A stretch of DNA of 64,000 bases from Lutraria lutraria (taxonomy: Eukaryota; Mollusca; Bivalvia; Venerida; Mactridae): positions 18,669,528 through 18,733,527 of the forward strand of contig OZ026851.1 in the NCBI GenBank assembly GCA_964023205.1, given 5' to 3'. Of this stretch, positions 1-14,700 are shown one piece after another (position 1 is the stretch's first letter; each line of letters begins with the position of its first letter). The position numbers and the translations under genes were made by a program. Under the pieces are notes generated by a model. It made no database searches and was not told where the DNA came from. It was given only the letters and a program-made list of their open reading frames with translations.

Positions 1-3000
1 TAGAACTTGTCATCCAAATTGTTCAGTAAATGAAGTACGGTGTGGACCATCAGATGAGAGGTAATTACCAGATAGACTGGTTCTAGACTTATAAATCTCA
101 CTGTTGAGAATAAGCACGTAACACGATTAAATTATTTATTACAACACATCAACAATCTCCCTTAAGAATGTAAACACTGCAAATTTCTTCAGTTGTTTAT
201 ATATCGAACAATTTTGCCTTGTTCAACTGTATATCTAAAACTGAGCATGAAATCGTTGTTAGTGATTATTTAAACTGAAGTTTGATGCATACACTGGTTG
301 TGAAATCACTGACCAGGAAGAATACTTAGTTCACAGAGCTCATTTATTTAAAAAAAGTTTAATATATGTGTTGAGTATAATTATGATCATTATCCTGAAT
401 ATTGATTAAATGATTATCTCCCTTGATTTTACAGATGTATACCTCGTACTTGGCAATGTGACGGTATGCCTGATTGTAAGGATGGAACTGATGAACCAGA
501 TTCTTGCCGTAAGTAGATTTATATGACACATGTAAATCCAGTCATACCTGTGTAAGCCACCACCTGTGAATTAAAGCCACCCTTGAATAAAGGCCATTCT
601 TTAATTATTAAATCGTTACAATTATTTAGAGCAAAATGACCTTCAAATTAAAGTCACCTGTCAAAAAACTATCTTATGTCTTTCCCAAGGGTGGCCTTTG
701 TTCACAGGTATGACTGTATGTGTTAAGATTTAAACTATCCACAAATTATCAATCTAGAGACATCTTTGAAGTTTATATTTGGACACCAGGTCATATTGAC
801 TCAGAAATATGGATGAAAATAAAAATGTTTGGTTTCAAAATCTAGCTGAGGTATTTGTTTCTGTGGGATGGGTTGTTGGTTTAATGGTAACATGTTGGAC
901 TACTAATCAAAAGTTATTGGGTTTGAGACTCGGCTCCTGCTGCTGATAATTCAGGGATGCATATTTAGTGTCCTCATGCCCACTACCTAGCCAAGCTCTG
1001 TGTTCAGATAACCACAGATATTAGGTGAGGCGTGTATTGGTGCTTTTACATCGGGATTGATACCTTGAAAACTATTGGAAGTAAGGGTATGGATGCAAAT
1101 GCTTGGTTTAACTGTATCTTCTCTCTCCTCTCTCTCTCTCTCTGTGTCTCTGAGACCATAGCTGTCCAATGGACAGTTTAACAACAGATAAACTTGTTTC
1201 TATGCAATATGTTAAAAGAAAGAATCACATTTACGATCATTTGTCTGTCTATAGAGGTTCACATATCACATAGACAATTGTTTACTGGATTGATGTGAGA
1301 TATAGAGATATAGGTAGTATATATAAGTAATCCAGGAGTACTTGTTAAGGCCAATATAGATTGTAAGACAAAATCTTACTTTTAATTTACTGTCTGCTGG
1401 TCTGTGTTCAGTGAATAAAAGCATTTGTACATATTTTTATTCTAATGATATAATGTACACATTTGTTTTGTCTTCTTAGCTCCCACAACATGTTCACCAG
1501 GTCAGTACCGTTGTCGTAATGACCGCTGTGTTTACCAGTTCCAAATTTGTGATTTAATTGATCAGTGTGGAGATGGTTCAGATGAGGAAGGCTGTGATGA
1601 ACATGATTGTGAAACATGGCAGTTTCAGTGTAATAATCATAAATGTATTCCTAAAGGTAAGTCCTTGATTGACTTAATGTACTCATTTATTTGTTCATAA
1701 TACTAGATCTATAATTATAATTATATTCTCACATAGTTATACAGTCACAAAAAAATCATTATATTTCATGATTTTATATTTTCACATAATTATACATATA
1801 ATACTACATTCTCATGATTATAGATTATCGCATATGAATTATATACAGGTACATACAGTACAACCTCTCCACAGCAGCCCTCACCTCCCTTTAACAACAG
1901 CATGTTTTTTTCTATGGCACAATTTAGTATTGATTTCACTTCTCTAGAGCAACAACCTCTCAACAACAACATAATTTGGATACTCCCAATGGGTGTTGCT
2001 TTGGAGAGGTTGCACTGAATATAATACTACATAATTATATTTAAGGGGATTGGATGGGTGTACACAATTTCTTCTGTGCCCTACTCCTACTAAATTTCTC
2101 AAGCAATTTCAGCCAAACTTTCACAGAATTTCCGCTAAGCGTATATTGTCAGGATTTTGTGATTTGATCTTTTTGGTGGGATTATGGCCCTTTGTTTATT
2201 TTGCGAACACATAACGTATAGAGAAATACTCTTTCATGTGCAACTCCACCTACATTTCTCAAAGGATGAGCGTCTGGAGAATGAAAACCTTGTTTTGTGA
2301 CAATTTCTGTTCTTCTTATCTTTTGTATTGTTATATTACAGAATTCTGCTTCTATCATATTTTTGTGTTGCATATTTACTTTGTTTTATGATGTTCTATA
2401 TGTATATATATTTCACAGTACTTTATGTAATTATGTTATATGATGATATTCTGTATTTTAGGTTGGAAATGTGATGAGGAAGATGATTGTAATGACAACA
2501 GTGATGAATCACCAAACATCTGTAGTATGTACATATATGTAACAATTTGCGGGTTCTGGTCTAATTATTTCGAAAGGAGGGCATATTGCTTTGCACATGT
2601 TGGTCAGTCCGTTGGTCGGTAGGTCCTCAGATTCAGTTGGGAGGTTGGTCATGGCATGTAGATCACCATTACTTCTGTTGGTTTTAAGTTCAATAGGTCA
2701 AAGGTCAATGTCTTACCATCTAGTTGGCCGTTAGGGGGCATCAGAACAGAGTTTCAAGAACACTTTCTGTTAATAATGATAATTTAATAATCACAAATAT
2801 GGCAATATTGATTTGACGTAAACTATCTTTCTTTTATGTTTTACTTAAATCATTGGCTGATACAATTTCGTTTTTATGCCTAAATTGTATTTATGATATT
2901 ATAACAGAAAAAAGAAAGTGTGATGATGATAAATTTATGTGTGATAATGGACGTTGTATACCGTTACCTTGGCAATGTGACTTTGATGATGATTGTGGAG

Positions 3001-6000
3001 ACAATAGTGATGAGAAATCAGAGTTTAACTGTAGTAAGTATAAATACTGGTGTAAGTATATTGATGTAATATAAATACTGGTGTAAGTATATTGATGTAA
3101 TATATATACTGGTGTAAGTATATTGATGTAATATATATACTGGTGTAAGTATATTGATGTAATATATATACTGGTGTAAGTATATTGATGTAATATATAT
3201 ACTGGTGTAAGTATATTGATGTAATATGTATACTGGTGTAAGTATATTGATGTAATATATATACTGGTGTAAGTATATTGATGTAATATAAAAGTTGCAG
3301 TAAGTATATTGGTGTATTGTAAATATTTATACCCCCGCAAACGAAGTTTGAGAGGGGGTATATTGGAGTCACTCTGTCGGTCGGTCGGTTGGTTGTTGGT
3401 CGGTCGGTCGGTCCATCCACATAAAATATCACAAGTTTGTGGAGCGAACTTCTTCCACATTCTTTAAGCAGTTGCTATGAAATATGTTATCACCATGAAG
3501 TGTAGATGTGCCCTTGAACTTAGCCATATAGTGTACAATGGCAGTCTTAGTTTGTGGAGCAAACTACTTCTACATTTTTCAAGAGATTGAATTGAAAGTT
3601 GAAATATATTATCAATATGAAATGTAGATGTGCATGACACAATTTTCATTCCCAGTGATCCACTCATTGCAGAGTTATGTTCCCCTGAAGTTAGCCATAT
3701 AGCGTACTATCGCATTCTTAGTGTCAAAGTGGCGGCAGGGGTATTAGCCACCTCTGCGACAAAGCTCTAGTAATGTTTTGCACATGCATAAATAGAACAT
3801 ATTACTGCTCATTTTTCATGTGTACTGCCCATAGTTTTACAATAAGTGATATTCATATCATTCTCTGAATGGCAATTGAAGTCAAATATAGTTTATTACA
3901 TGTACATATAGGCAAGATATAAAATGACTAAACTATCACATGAATATTTATGAACATTGAATTGATAAAATTGATTTTAATAATGCTGATTATTACCTAT
4001 TTTTTAACTCACAGACAATCGAACATGTAAACAAGGTTGGTGGAAGTGCCAGTCTAATTATCGTTGTATACCAGACTGGCAAAGATGTAATGGTAAAGAT
4101 GATTGTAGAGATAATTCCGATGAACAAGTGGAGAATTGTCCTAAATGTCACCCAACAGGAGATTTTGAATGTGCCAATAAAAGGTAAGAATTTTATCATA
4201 TATTTAGTTACAAGTTGTGTGTTTTAGTTTTTTTACCATTAAGTCCTAGTGTTACCTTTTAAATGTCAACACCCTACCTATCAATGTAGTACCTAATAAA
4301 AATGGTTCTGTGTATTAAAATATTTTGTTTTAAGCCACTCTGCTCATAGGAACTTTTTTGTTGATATACGCTGTATGAATTTCAGAAGTGTATCTCTGAC
4401 CTATTCAGAATGGACCATTTGTTTATAGGGTGTTTCAAAATATGTGATACCATTACATTAGTTTATAACGTTTGATTGCATCAGCTGTTTTTCTTGATTG
4501 AAAAATACATTCAAAGGAGATACATACAAATTTTGTACAGAAAATTACAGACTCATAACTTATTTTTTCACAGAAGTGCACTACTTACAATGTTTACATC
4601 AGATGTTCAATGTGACGTCCATTTTGCTATTTTTCATCGGCTGTTACAAACTGATTCTGTCATTTAAATCTCTTATCTGGCCTAATCATTTGAAGCTTGG
4701 TGAATATACAATCTTTAGGATACCCTTATTGCATTGTTCGCGCAACAGTAACTGGGGAAAAAAGGCTCTCAAAGTAAAACTGACTGATTTCTGCCCCTTA
4801 CTTATTCGTCACCATTATAGAAAACAACATTCTCATAAGTAACGTCATTACATGAAAGTGACATTGAACTTTCTCAAATTTTGATGTTGTTGTTTATTTT
4901 GTATTTTACTCAGCAGAGTGCGTAAGGAATTGTGATCTCTATATGGTATTACATACTGTACAACCTCTGTAGAGCAACACCCTGTGGGAGCTACAAATAT
5001 TGACCGTTGTTTAGAGGTTGTTGCTATACAGAGGTTAGATTTATAGTAAATATCAGCTCAGGGAAATTTTGAAGGTGTTTTTATAGAGAGGTTGTTGCTA
5101 TATAGAGGTTAGATTTATAGTAAATATCAGCTTAGGAAAATTTTGAAGGTGTTGTTATTGAGAGGTTGTTGCTCTACAGATGTCCACTCTGGAGAGGTTG
5201 TACTGTATTCTGAAACACCCTGTGTGTGTATGCTGTATGTAATTGAACATACTATTTGATTGAAAGCTCTTGTAGGAAAACGATGCATAGTAAGTTATTT
5301 GTTTATTTAATTATATTAATGATTTGTATATAATTGTTTGTTTAGGTGCATACCAAAACGTTGGATGTGTGACTTTGATAATGATTGTGGTGACAGTAGT
5401 GATGAGGATCCAACTATGTGTGGTAAATTATATAGAATAGACACTTTTACTTGAAGGAAGTAACTTGATATGTTATAATTGTAATTTTATACCTCACTCC
5501 CATTTCCAATGAAAAGTCGCCTATACCTGAGCGGACATTAATTTTTTGTACTAACACATGCGCAGAAATGATGCGTGTTTTCTTTTATTAAATCATTTTC
5601 CATTTATTTGACAAGTTGTTCTTAATAAGGTATGTTCTTGATTGTTGATTCAGCTTGAAAATACTTTTGAGTAATCCAAAATTTCGTTTACTGAGTTTGA
5701 AGCGCTAGTAAAAGTCTTTGTAATGTCATTGTTTATTAAAATGTAGTGAAGTCATATTTTTATTTATATTTCTATGAAATTTTTGGTATAATAAAATAGA
5801 TATTACATTTCTGAGAGGGCGTTATTAAAAGTCACCAGCCCTCAAAAAGTAATGTTGACCTTGGCACTGCCTCGGTTAACATTATTTTTCTTGCGCTGAC
5901 AATTTTTAATAGCGCCCTCTCAGAAATGTAATATTTATTACAGATTACTGTAACAGTCCTTGTGATGGTATTAGCCTAATAAAAGAATCGTATTCCTCCA

Positions 6001-8769
6001 TGTTCTGAGATCAGTTATAATCATTTATTATGTTACTTTTGTCTTTCATCAGTTTTCATTTCATATTTGTTTCTTCAGCACCACTTTACAGAAAATGTTC
6101 AGAAACAGAGATTAGATGTAAGAATCAGAAATGTATTAGAAGTAAATGGTTATGTGACCATGACAATGATTGTGGAGATAATTCTGATGAAGACAGAGCT
6201 ACTTGTAAATGTAAGTGAGACATAGAGCCACTTAAACAAGTGGATTTTGTATGTAGAGTCAAACCTGTGAACAAAGGCCACCCTCGAGAAGGACATATTG
6301 TGTCCTTAATTGATGACATTTATTCAAAGGTTATTTTGTTCTAAATATCCAATGCAGGTTTTTTTAAAAGAATGGACATTTTTCAAAGATTGTCCTTTAT
6401 TTGAAGGTGGCTGCTATTACAGGTTGATTGTACATAGTATTTTATTTTACTATCAACTTTAAAATGTCTACTTTGGAAGTTTATCTAACACCTAAACGTT
6501 TGACATTATGTCTGTATGTCTTGAAGTGATGGCCTGCATTGTGTAATTCACATGTATGTCTCTGATTATTTCTTGTTTCTATTTCACAGTTCAGAGTTCA
6601 TGTCCAGCTCATCAGTTTCAGTGTATCTCTGGTCAATGTTTAGACCGCTCATTTTTGTGTGACGGTGTTGGTCAGTGTCCAGATTTGTCTGATGAAAAAA
6701 ATTGTTCCAGGATATTAGGTGTTTGTCCAGGAGACACTTTCCAGTGCAACAATAATGTATGTATATTTAAATATGCTAAGTTTAAATAATCTAGATAAAG
6801 AAAAGTCTGTTTCCTCCTTTAGCAAATTTCAACATTTGTTAACCTTTACAATGCTGGAAACAAAACTGCAAAGCTTTGTTCACCAGGATATATCCAGACC
6901 AGCCTGCACACCCATGCAGTCTGACACGGCTCTTCACTAATGGGTGACTATCTTCTAAATTTTCATTGTGATATCCCTTAACTTGATAATGGACTGTTTC
7001 AAAATGGAAATTGGACAAGTCCATTCAGAAAATTCAGCAGGTTAAGGGTTAAACCCCTCCCATTACACCCACAATGACTCTATATAAAGTAAAAAATATC
7101 TTGATTCATCAAATACATAAACAACTGGCTAAACTAGGGCAATGAAATTGGTCTCATTCTATAAAGAAATGTCCTGACAGACAATATTAAGAGATGTTTG
7201 TTTGTTTAATTGTTTTGGTTTTATGCCCCTTTTCAAGAGTCAGTCATATGAAGCAGACAGTTCACCTAACTATTGTTCCTGGGAAGAACCAGTACTTTGA
7301 CTCCTATCTTCCGTAAACAACTGTCTACATTCTCACTTAAAGAGAGCTTAATTATAAGGCTTTGACAGTTTAATAAAATCGCACTATATGTGATGCAACT
7401 TGATCTTTTGTATTTTCAATATATTTTTCCTGCTTCCAACATTATATCTATGCATTGTATTTTATCATCTTCAGTTATGTGTACCCTTAACTTGGCGTTG
7501 TGACACACTCAATGATTGCGGTGACCAATCAGATGAGTTACTGAAGTCATGTGATCATATCAAGTGTTCTAACATTACACATTTTCGATGTAATGATGGG
7601 AAATGTGTACACAGATGGCAGTTATGTGATAATGTGACACAATGTTTTGAAGGCGAGGATGAAGATATGAATGGTGCATGTGAGTACAACATCATCTATT
7701 CAGAATAAATAAAGGCCATCCCATGAATAAAGATCAATCTGCCATTGACTATTTAGAACAAAATGACCTCCAAATAAAGACCACCTGTCAATAAAGGCAA
7801 ATTTTTCTTTCTCAAGGATGGCCTATGTTCACAGGTTTGACTATATTGTAACTTTTTATGCCCCCCGCCATGAAATGGCAGATGGCATACAGTGTTTACC
7901 CTGTCCTTTGGTGTGTGTGTTTGTGTGACGGAATTTTTGTGTCCGGCTCATAACTTTGTCATGCATGATTGGATTTCGAAATAATTTAGCTCAAATGTTC
8001 ATCATAACAAGACGACGTGTCATGAGCAAAACTGTGTCGCTTATTCAAAGGTCAAGGTCACAGTCGACACTTAAAGCATTGTGTGTATATGTATGTGTCT
8101 GGCTTATAACTCTGTCATGCATGATTGAATTTTGAAATAAACTGGCACAAATGTTCATCATATCAAGACGACGTGTCCTGCGCATCAACTGTGTCACTTG
8201 CTCAAAGGTCAAGGTCACAGTGGACATTAAAATTTTGTGCATATTATTATGGATATAGTGAAAGTGTATGTTCATGTCCGGCTTATAACTTTGTCATGTA
8301 TGATGGGATTTTGAAATAAATTGGCACAAATGTTCATCATATTAAGATGATGTGTCATACGCAAAAACTGTGTTGTTTACTCAAAGGTCAAGGTCACAGT
8401 GGACACTTATATATTTACATTCATTCCTTATATTGAAATATTGATAGTACATGTAGTTATGTGTTTACCACCCTTAGATGATCTTTACTTCCCACTATGG
8501 GCAGCATTCCCAAGCAACCTGCTCTATGTTGTATTCACATATTTCCCACACAACACTCATTTCTGTGTCCAGTGTGAAATGGCGGGGGCATCCGTGTCCT
8601 ACGGACACATTTCTAGTTAATAATTCTTTTTGAATTTCAGGCAAACTAGCAGATTATACAATATGTAATGAAGATCACATTAAATGTTCTACAGGAGAAT
8701 GCTTACCTAGCAAATATAGATGTGATCATGTGAAACATTGTCCTGAAGCCACTGATGAATTATACTGCT
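1..8769 (+). CDS. Eleven LDLa ligand-binding modules (exons 1-11 of the receptor)
   Basis: Each module shows the six-cysteine LDLa pattern ending in the acidic calcium site C-D-x-x-x-D-C-x-D-x-S-D-E. Modules lie in exons 1-2, 3, 3-4, 5, 6, 6-7, 8, 9, 9-10, 10 and 11. Many are split by an intron just before or after the R-C-I-P segment, so one module often spans two exons. Modules 4, 6 and 7 carry very acidic sites (for example [13 protein letters not shown] in exon 5). Modules 10 and 11 are weaker: the acidic residue before the fifth cysteine is Q or H and the serine-aspartate pair is altered. Exon 1 may begin at base 4 after a TAG acceptor, or may be cut by the window edge. Confidence 0.85.
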
Positions 8770-11700
8770 GTAAGTTACACACATTGTTTACTGTGCATGT
8801 TTAAATGTCACCTCTTTCTTGAAGATGTCTGAATATTTATTTTTGACTTATATTTCACAGATCACATTTGTATACATAATGAGGTGTAAAAAATAGTTGT
8901 TTGTTTCTGATGACATGCTCAATAAAAATAGAATCGTTGTTTTACTGTTGAAAGCATGTAGAAAGGTAAAAAAAGTGAGAAAATGGTTGTACCAATCCTT
9001 TAGCATAATAAAAAGTCTAGGGTCGCGGGGGAAAAATTAGGGTTGGCTGGGTAACCAGAAACAAACTTTTAAAACCTGACAATTGTCTACTTACAGCTGA
9101 CCCACACAATAAAACCAACAATACATGTGACGCTAACAATGGTGGATGTGAACATAACTGTACATCTATAGATCACGGATTTTATTGCACCTGTAGAAAT
9201 GGTTTCAAAACAAATGGAAAGTCTTGTGAAGGTAATGTAATATGAGTAAATTTCACTTATTATGCCCCCTTTTGCAGAAAACCTCTATTGATTTTGAGGT
9301 CAGTATGTTTAAGGTCAAGGTCACACTCACAGTGACCTTCAGCACAAAATCCTTGTCTGACAAATAACTACAGAACGATTTGGCCTAAGATTCTCAAATT
9401 TGGTACACCTATTGATTTTGAGGTCAGTAGGTCAAAGTTCAAAGTCTTTCTTACCAGTTGGCCTTTAGGGGGCATCCGTGTTTCACAAACACTTCTTGTT
9501 AAACCTAAGATGTTTTCATATTTAGTAGATAATTGTCCTGGATAATTATTGCACTGTAACATTGTCCAGTGTTCTAGATCTCAGTCTGAAATAAAGTTCA
9601 TATTTGACATAAAGTGGATTCTCATTGGCACAAACTGGCTGGGACTGACGAAATCAGTTTCAGCCATCTAGAGTCCAACATATTTACTCAACAAAAAAGA
9701 GTTACTTCTGTTGTATAATTTGCTTTGTGTAATGTGTTTGTGTAGCTTGTAATGATCATATTTTATAAATTCATATACGCCCATTGCACCACTCACAGTC
9801 AAATTTCGAACTGGTGAGTGAACTCCGAAAGTTCACTGTACAGTTTTTACTGTCCTCTATGTTGGACATACAGTTTGTGAGTGCGAACCCTGAGTGGGGC
9901 TCACACTGTCTTTGATAAATTTGACTGAAGATATTACATCCTATGTTAAATTGTCCACCACCTCTGAATTATATGGGGTAGCTTGGTTGTAGCTTGTGTT
10001 TAGTTAAGGCCTAAATGAAGTACAGGGAAGCTGGTTTAAGGATAATTTTACCCACCACAATATAACTGAAATAATGTAGAAAATGGCGTAAAATCCAAAG
10101 AAATAAAGGAATGAATAAACAGTTTGTCCTGAAAACACTTTCTATATAGATGAGTTTTATCAGAGTTTTATTAGATTATTTGTTTAATCATGAATTGAAA
10201 TTTTCAAATTGTCATTTGCTTTAAATTTACCCTTTTGCATAGGTCTATGTTTTCATGTTTAGCTGTGTAGTGTAATCTAGGAATATATGTGAGAACAATG
10301 ACATCTGAATCATATTATCACCAGGATGTGTTCTGTTTTATATCACCTATAGATATAGATGAATGTGCCTCTATAGGAAATGGATGTCCACAACTGTGTA
10401 ACAATGTTAAAGGTTCATATAAATGTCAATGTGCACCAGGCTTCAAGGATGTCAAAGGTCATGGTCGTGATTGCAAAGCCAAAGGTATATGTCAAAGTTT
10501 TTAGTAAGGTTGCCTATATTTCATAAGGAACCTTTTTACTTTCCTTTGTATATTCATTTTCTTTTTTAGCTCAGTTGTTTTTGAAGAAAAAGTCAAGCTA
10601 TTGTGATCACTGCGGCATCTTCACCCGTGTTGTGCAAAAACTTCTATGTAACTCATATCTCAGAATCTATTAGAGGAAACTTTATAGTTGGATAGATCTC
10701 ACTGAGGCGGTGAACAGACGAGCGTTGGCACCGCTTGCAACACTCTTGTTATGGCCCTGGCATCAAATGATGCGGGGGGGGGGGTATTTAATGATTCCCT
10801 TGCCTCTCCGTCTGTATGAGGCTAAGTCAAGCTGCCACCAGGGACATGTTCGTTATGCAATATCTTGTTTTATGTATAGAGCCTTCCAATAACAAAATAG
10901 TATATACAAGATATATACATCATCTTACATAAACACAAAGAATATACACAACAAGGCTATTCTTACAAACAATTGTGTGAATGCTAATGTTTTATTTTTC
11001 TTCCATTCAGACTTGAGTCGATCTTTATTTTTCTCCACATTGACTGAAATACGTAGATATCGACCAGACAAGAAGATGTATTCAGGGGCAGTAACCACGG
11101 GAAGTCTTATAACATCGATGGATATAGATGTCTCTAAGAAACTTGTATACTGGACCAATGGGAGAGACAGGTGATGATAATTATTATTCTATTAGTATAT
11201 ATAATAGTATTGCCGATTACGATCGCGGGGGAAACACGATTTTCGGACAAATCACCCGAACCGTACTGTACTGAAATATAAGTCATGGTAGTAATGTTAA
11301 ATCTTTGAAATCAGGCCCCATAAATTGGGGAGTATCTTTAAATTATGTCTGACAGTGGGGATGGGATCAGTTAAAGCCCCTTTAAATTACCATTACATCA
11401 ATAATACAGCCCTGCATGTAAGTCTCTTGTCCTTGATTGAGTTCAAATTGATTTCTGTCTCACCGCATCTTTGTTGCAACAATTGTGTGACAACCTCTGA
11501 ATTTTAAGATCTAACTTCAACATGAACAATCACTGACTTCCTGAAAGATTTATGGTTATAATGTGAGTTTGTAGTCTTGTCATTGATATCTGATTGGTTG
11601 TGTCTGAATGTCCACGGTCTTTTCATTGATCTACCAAACCAAACCAAAAATCTTTACCTTTGTGTAAAATGTATGTAAGATGTATGACATTTTTACATTC

Positions 11701-14700
11701 AGCATGTTATTTTTTCATCATTATTTTCACAGTGAGGTCCTTCGTGCACCAATACCTGGCAAACAAAATAGACTGGGTATTCCTCAGAATATTGGTGTCA
11801 GATCACGGAAACCTCAAGCTGTTGCTGTAGACTGGGTTCAGAGGTAAATGTAACAATTTGTCGACATTGTAAGCTGTTATCAATTTTAAAATATAAATAT
11901 TTGTAGGGACCACAATGTATTTGTTTGTTTGAGTTTTATGCTCCTTTTAGACAGTCAGAGTCATATTGGTTGGACAGTTCACCTAACCATTGTTCCTGGG
12001 AATAACCAGTACTAGACTTACATCCTCTTTAAGCAACTGTCTACTTTTTCACATAAGAGACATGGTCAGTAGCTGGGCTTGAACCCACGACCCTCTACCA
12101 GTGAGAGGTTACAGTGATTTGAAGTCAGCGACCTTAACCCACTTTGACCACATTGTAAAAAAAGAGATTTGTAATCTTTTTTTGTGTGTGTGTTATTCTT
12201 TGTATATAATGTAGTTGACATTATGCCTTGTAGCATGTCTACTTTACTTTCATGCATAGTTTTTTATGTTGTCAAATCTTAATACACAAAAAAAGATCTG
12301 TCTATCTATGTAAGGTTGTTCTTAAAAATCTTGTTTTAGCAAAGAGATTGGTATTTATCTATTATTAAGATTATCAATTAAAAATGAATTTAATGATAAA
12401 TCTTTAATTCATCTATCTAGACTTTAGTCTCTCAGAGGTAATTTCAAAACCTAAAAAATTAGTCAATGATATAAGGTGTGTTTTGTTCATGAGTTTTTGT
12501 ATAATAATGTAGAGTCAAGCCTGTGCTAACGGCCACTTCTGAATGAAGGCCACCTGAATAATTGTCATTCTTTGAAATCCATCATTGATGCTTTAAATTT
12601 AAATGGACCTCCAAATAAAAGCCACTTGTCAGTAAAGGTCACATTATGTATTTCCCAAGGTTGGCCTTTGTTCACAGGTTTGACTTTAGGTACTATCATA
12701 CAGGATTCTTGATAGACTTCAAAAGTTAAGGGTAAAAAATGACCCTTTAACTGAAAATAATTTGAAGAGTCAACAAAATTTCCTACTAATGTAATAGTGA
12801 ATTTGACCCTGTGGTACTCAAGAGTCAGAAGTTGCTAATTTGAAGGATCAAAATGCTATTTTTAGGGTCATAATGCTATTTTATAAATATGTAATGCGCC
12901 AAGTGTAGGCTGCAACATTTGTGCTCTCTTATTTTTGGATTAAAATCAACAGAATTACTGCTGTGATTGCTGTGGAATTTGCTGTGAATGTTTATGGAAG
13001 TATTCCTTTTGTATATATGTACTTTTTGTGTTGAAATTGTTTGTAGATTTTGTGAAATTTTGAGTTTTGTGTCAATATTTTACTTTTTAGTACAATTTTT
13101 ACCTGAAAATATTAATGTGTATTTGCCTCAGGCAAAAATGGTCCATTGTATACCAGGGATTATACAATACAATAGGGGTTACCTGTATGGGATTGGGAAA
13201 TTATCACCTATAAAACCTGATCTTCATACATTGACAATATTAAAACAGTTAGAAATACTGAAGTTTAGGGGTACAAGAGGGGGTCTGTATAAACGCACAT
13301 GGGACCTGAACGATGGTGTAAATTTACAAAACATTCAAACACTTCCCCAAGAAATATCTACTATAGTGCCAAATTTATCTTCTAGAACCAATCCTAAAAA
13401 TGAAAATAATTCCCAACCTCATGATCTGAAGAGGATCAAATGTGAATCGTTCACTGTTTGCAAAGGCCAAACTTATATAAAAGTGTGTTGTATAAATCCA
13501 AGGTCAGTCAAAAACAAAAGTCTTGCCCTTTCAGATTACATATCATCTAATGACTATGATATTGTTGCTGTAACTGAAACATGGCTCGGGGGACCCTCCG
13601 ACAAATCTTGCATTGCTGAACTTGTTCCCAATGGTTACAAAATCAAGCATGTCCCTCGCTATGGACGTGGAGGGGGAGTTGCAGTTGTATATAAAACTGC
13701 TCTAGATATTCAGCTTCTAACCTCCACCAATGATAAAGTTTTCACCACTTTTGAACACATGGAATGCATTGTAGCCATCAGAAACTATTCTCTGCGTCTG
13801 GCTGTTGTGTATAGACCACCACCAACCACTAAAAACGGTCTAAAAACTAGTTCTTTCCTGGAAAATGAGTGGCCGTCGTTTCTGGCCAAACTTGTAACAA
13901 CAGAAAATAACATCATAGTTGTTGGGGATCTGAACATCCACCTTGACAATCTTTTGAACTCAGACTCTGTAAAGTTTACTAGTATACTTGAATCTTGCGG
14001 CATGCGGCAACATGTTACTGGGGCAACTCACGTGGCTGGCCACACACTGGATGTGGTAATTACAAGAGACACCGACACGTCTGTCTCACATGTAGAAATA
14101 TCCGATCCTGGCCTACCTGACAACAGTGGAAAGACGTCACGTGATCATTTTGCAGTAGTGTTTAATGCATGTGCTGCTAAACCTGCACCTATCAGAAGAA
14201 CTGTGAATATAAGAAAGTTAAAATCGATTGACATCAATAAATTCAAAAAAGACATTGAATCCTCAGATATTTTGAAAAGTGGACTGCACACATCAGACGT
14301 GGATGAACTTGTTGAGGTGTATACCCATGGACTTTCATTACTTATTGACAAGCATGCTCCCCTCAAATCCAAAACCATAGTTTTAAGACCCTCCTGTCCT
14401 TGGTACACTGAAGATCTACATGACGCCAAACATCTGAGACGAAAATTGGAGCGAAAATGGCGAATGACTAAATTGACAATAGATCATGAAATATATAGGA
14501 ATCAATGTTCGGCAGTCAACAAATTGTTAAAACAATCCAAAGTTAGCTATTACACGGAGAAGGTAGAGTCCTGTGGTCGTGATCAGAAAGGGTTATTCAA
14601 GATAACTAAACATCTGATGGGTGAAGAAAAGGAAGTTGTGCTACCATCTGGTAAACCTGCTAAGATGCTTGCACAGGATTTCAGTGACTTCTTCATCAAC

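Noticed and set aside
2891..3460. 189- and 135-codon minus-strand ORFs in intron 5
   Set aside because: Produced by the 31-base minisatellite and the adjoining GGTCGGTCGG repeat.
4476..4842. 114-codon plus-strand ORF in intron 6
   Set aside because: No recognisable motif, in a candidate non-autonomous element, with no splice links to neighbouring exons.
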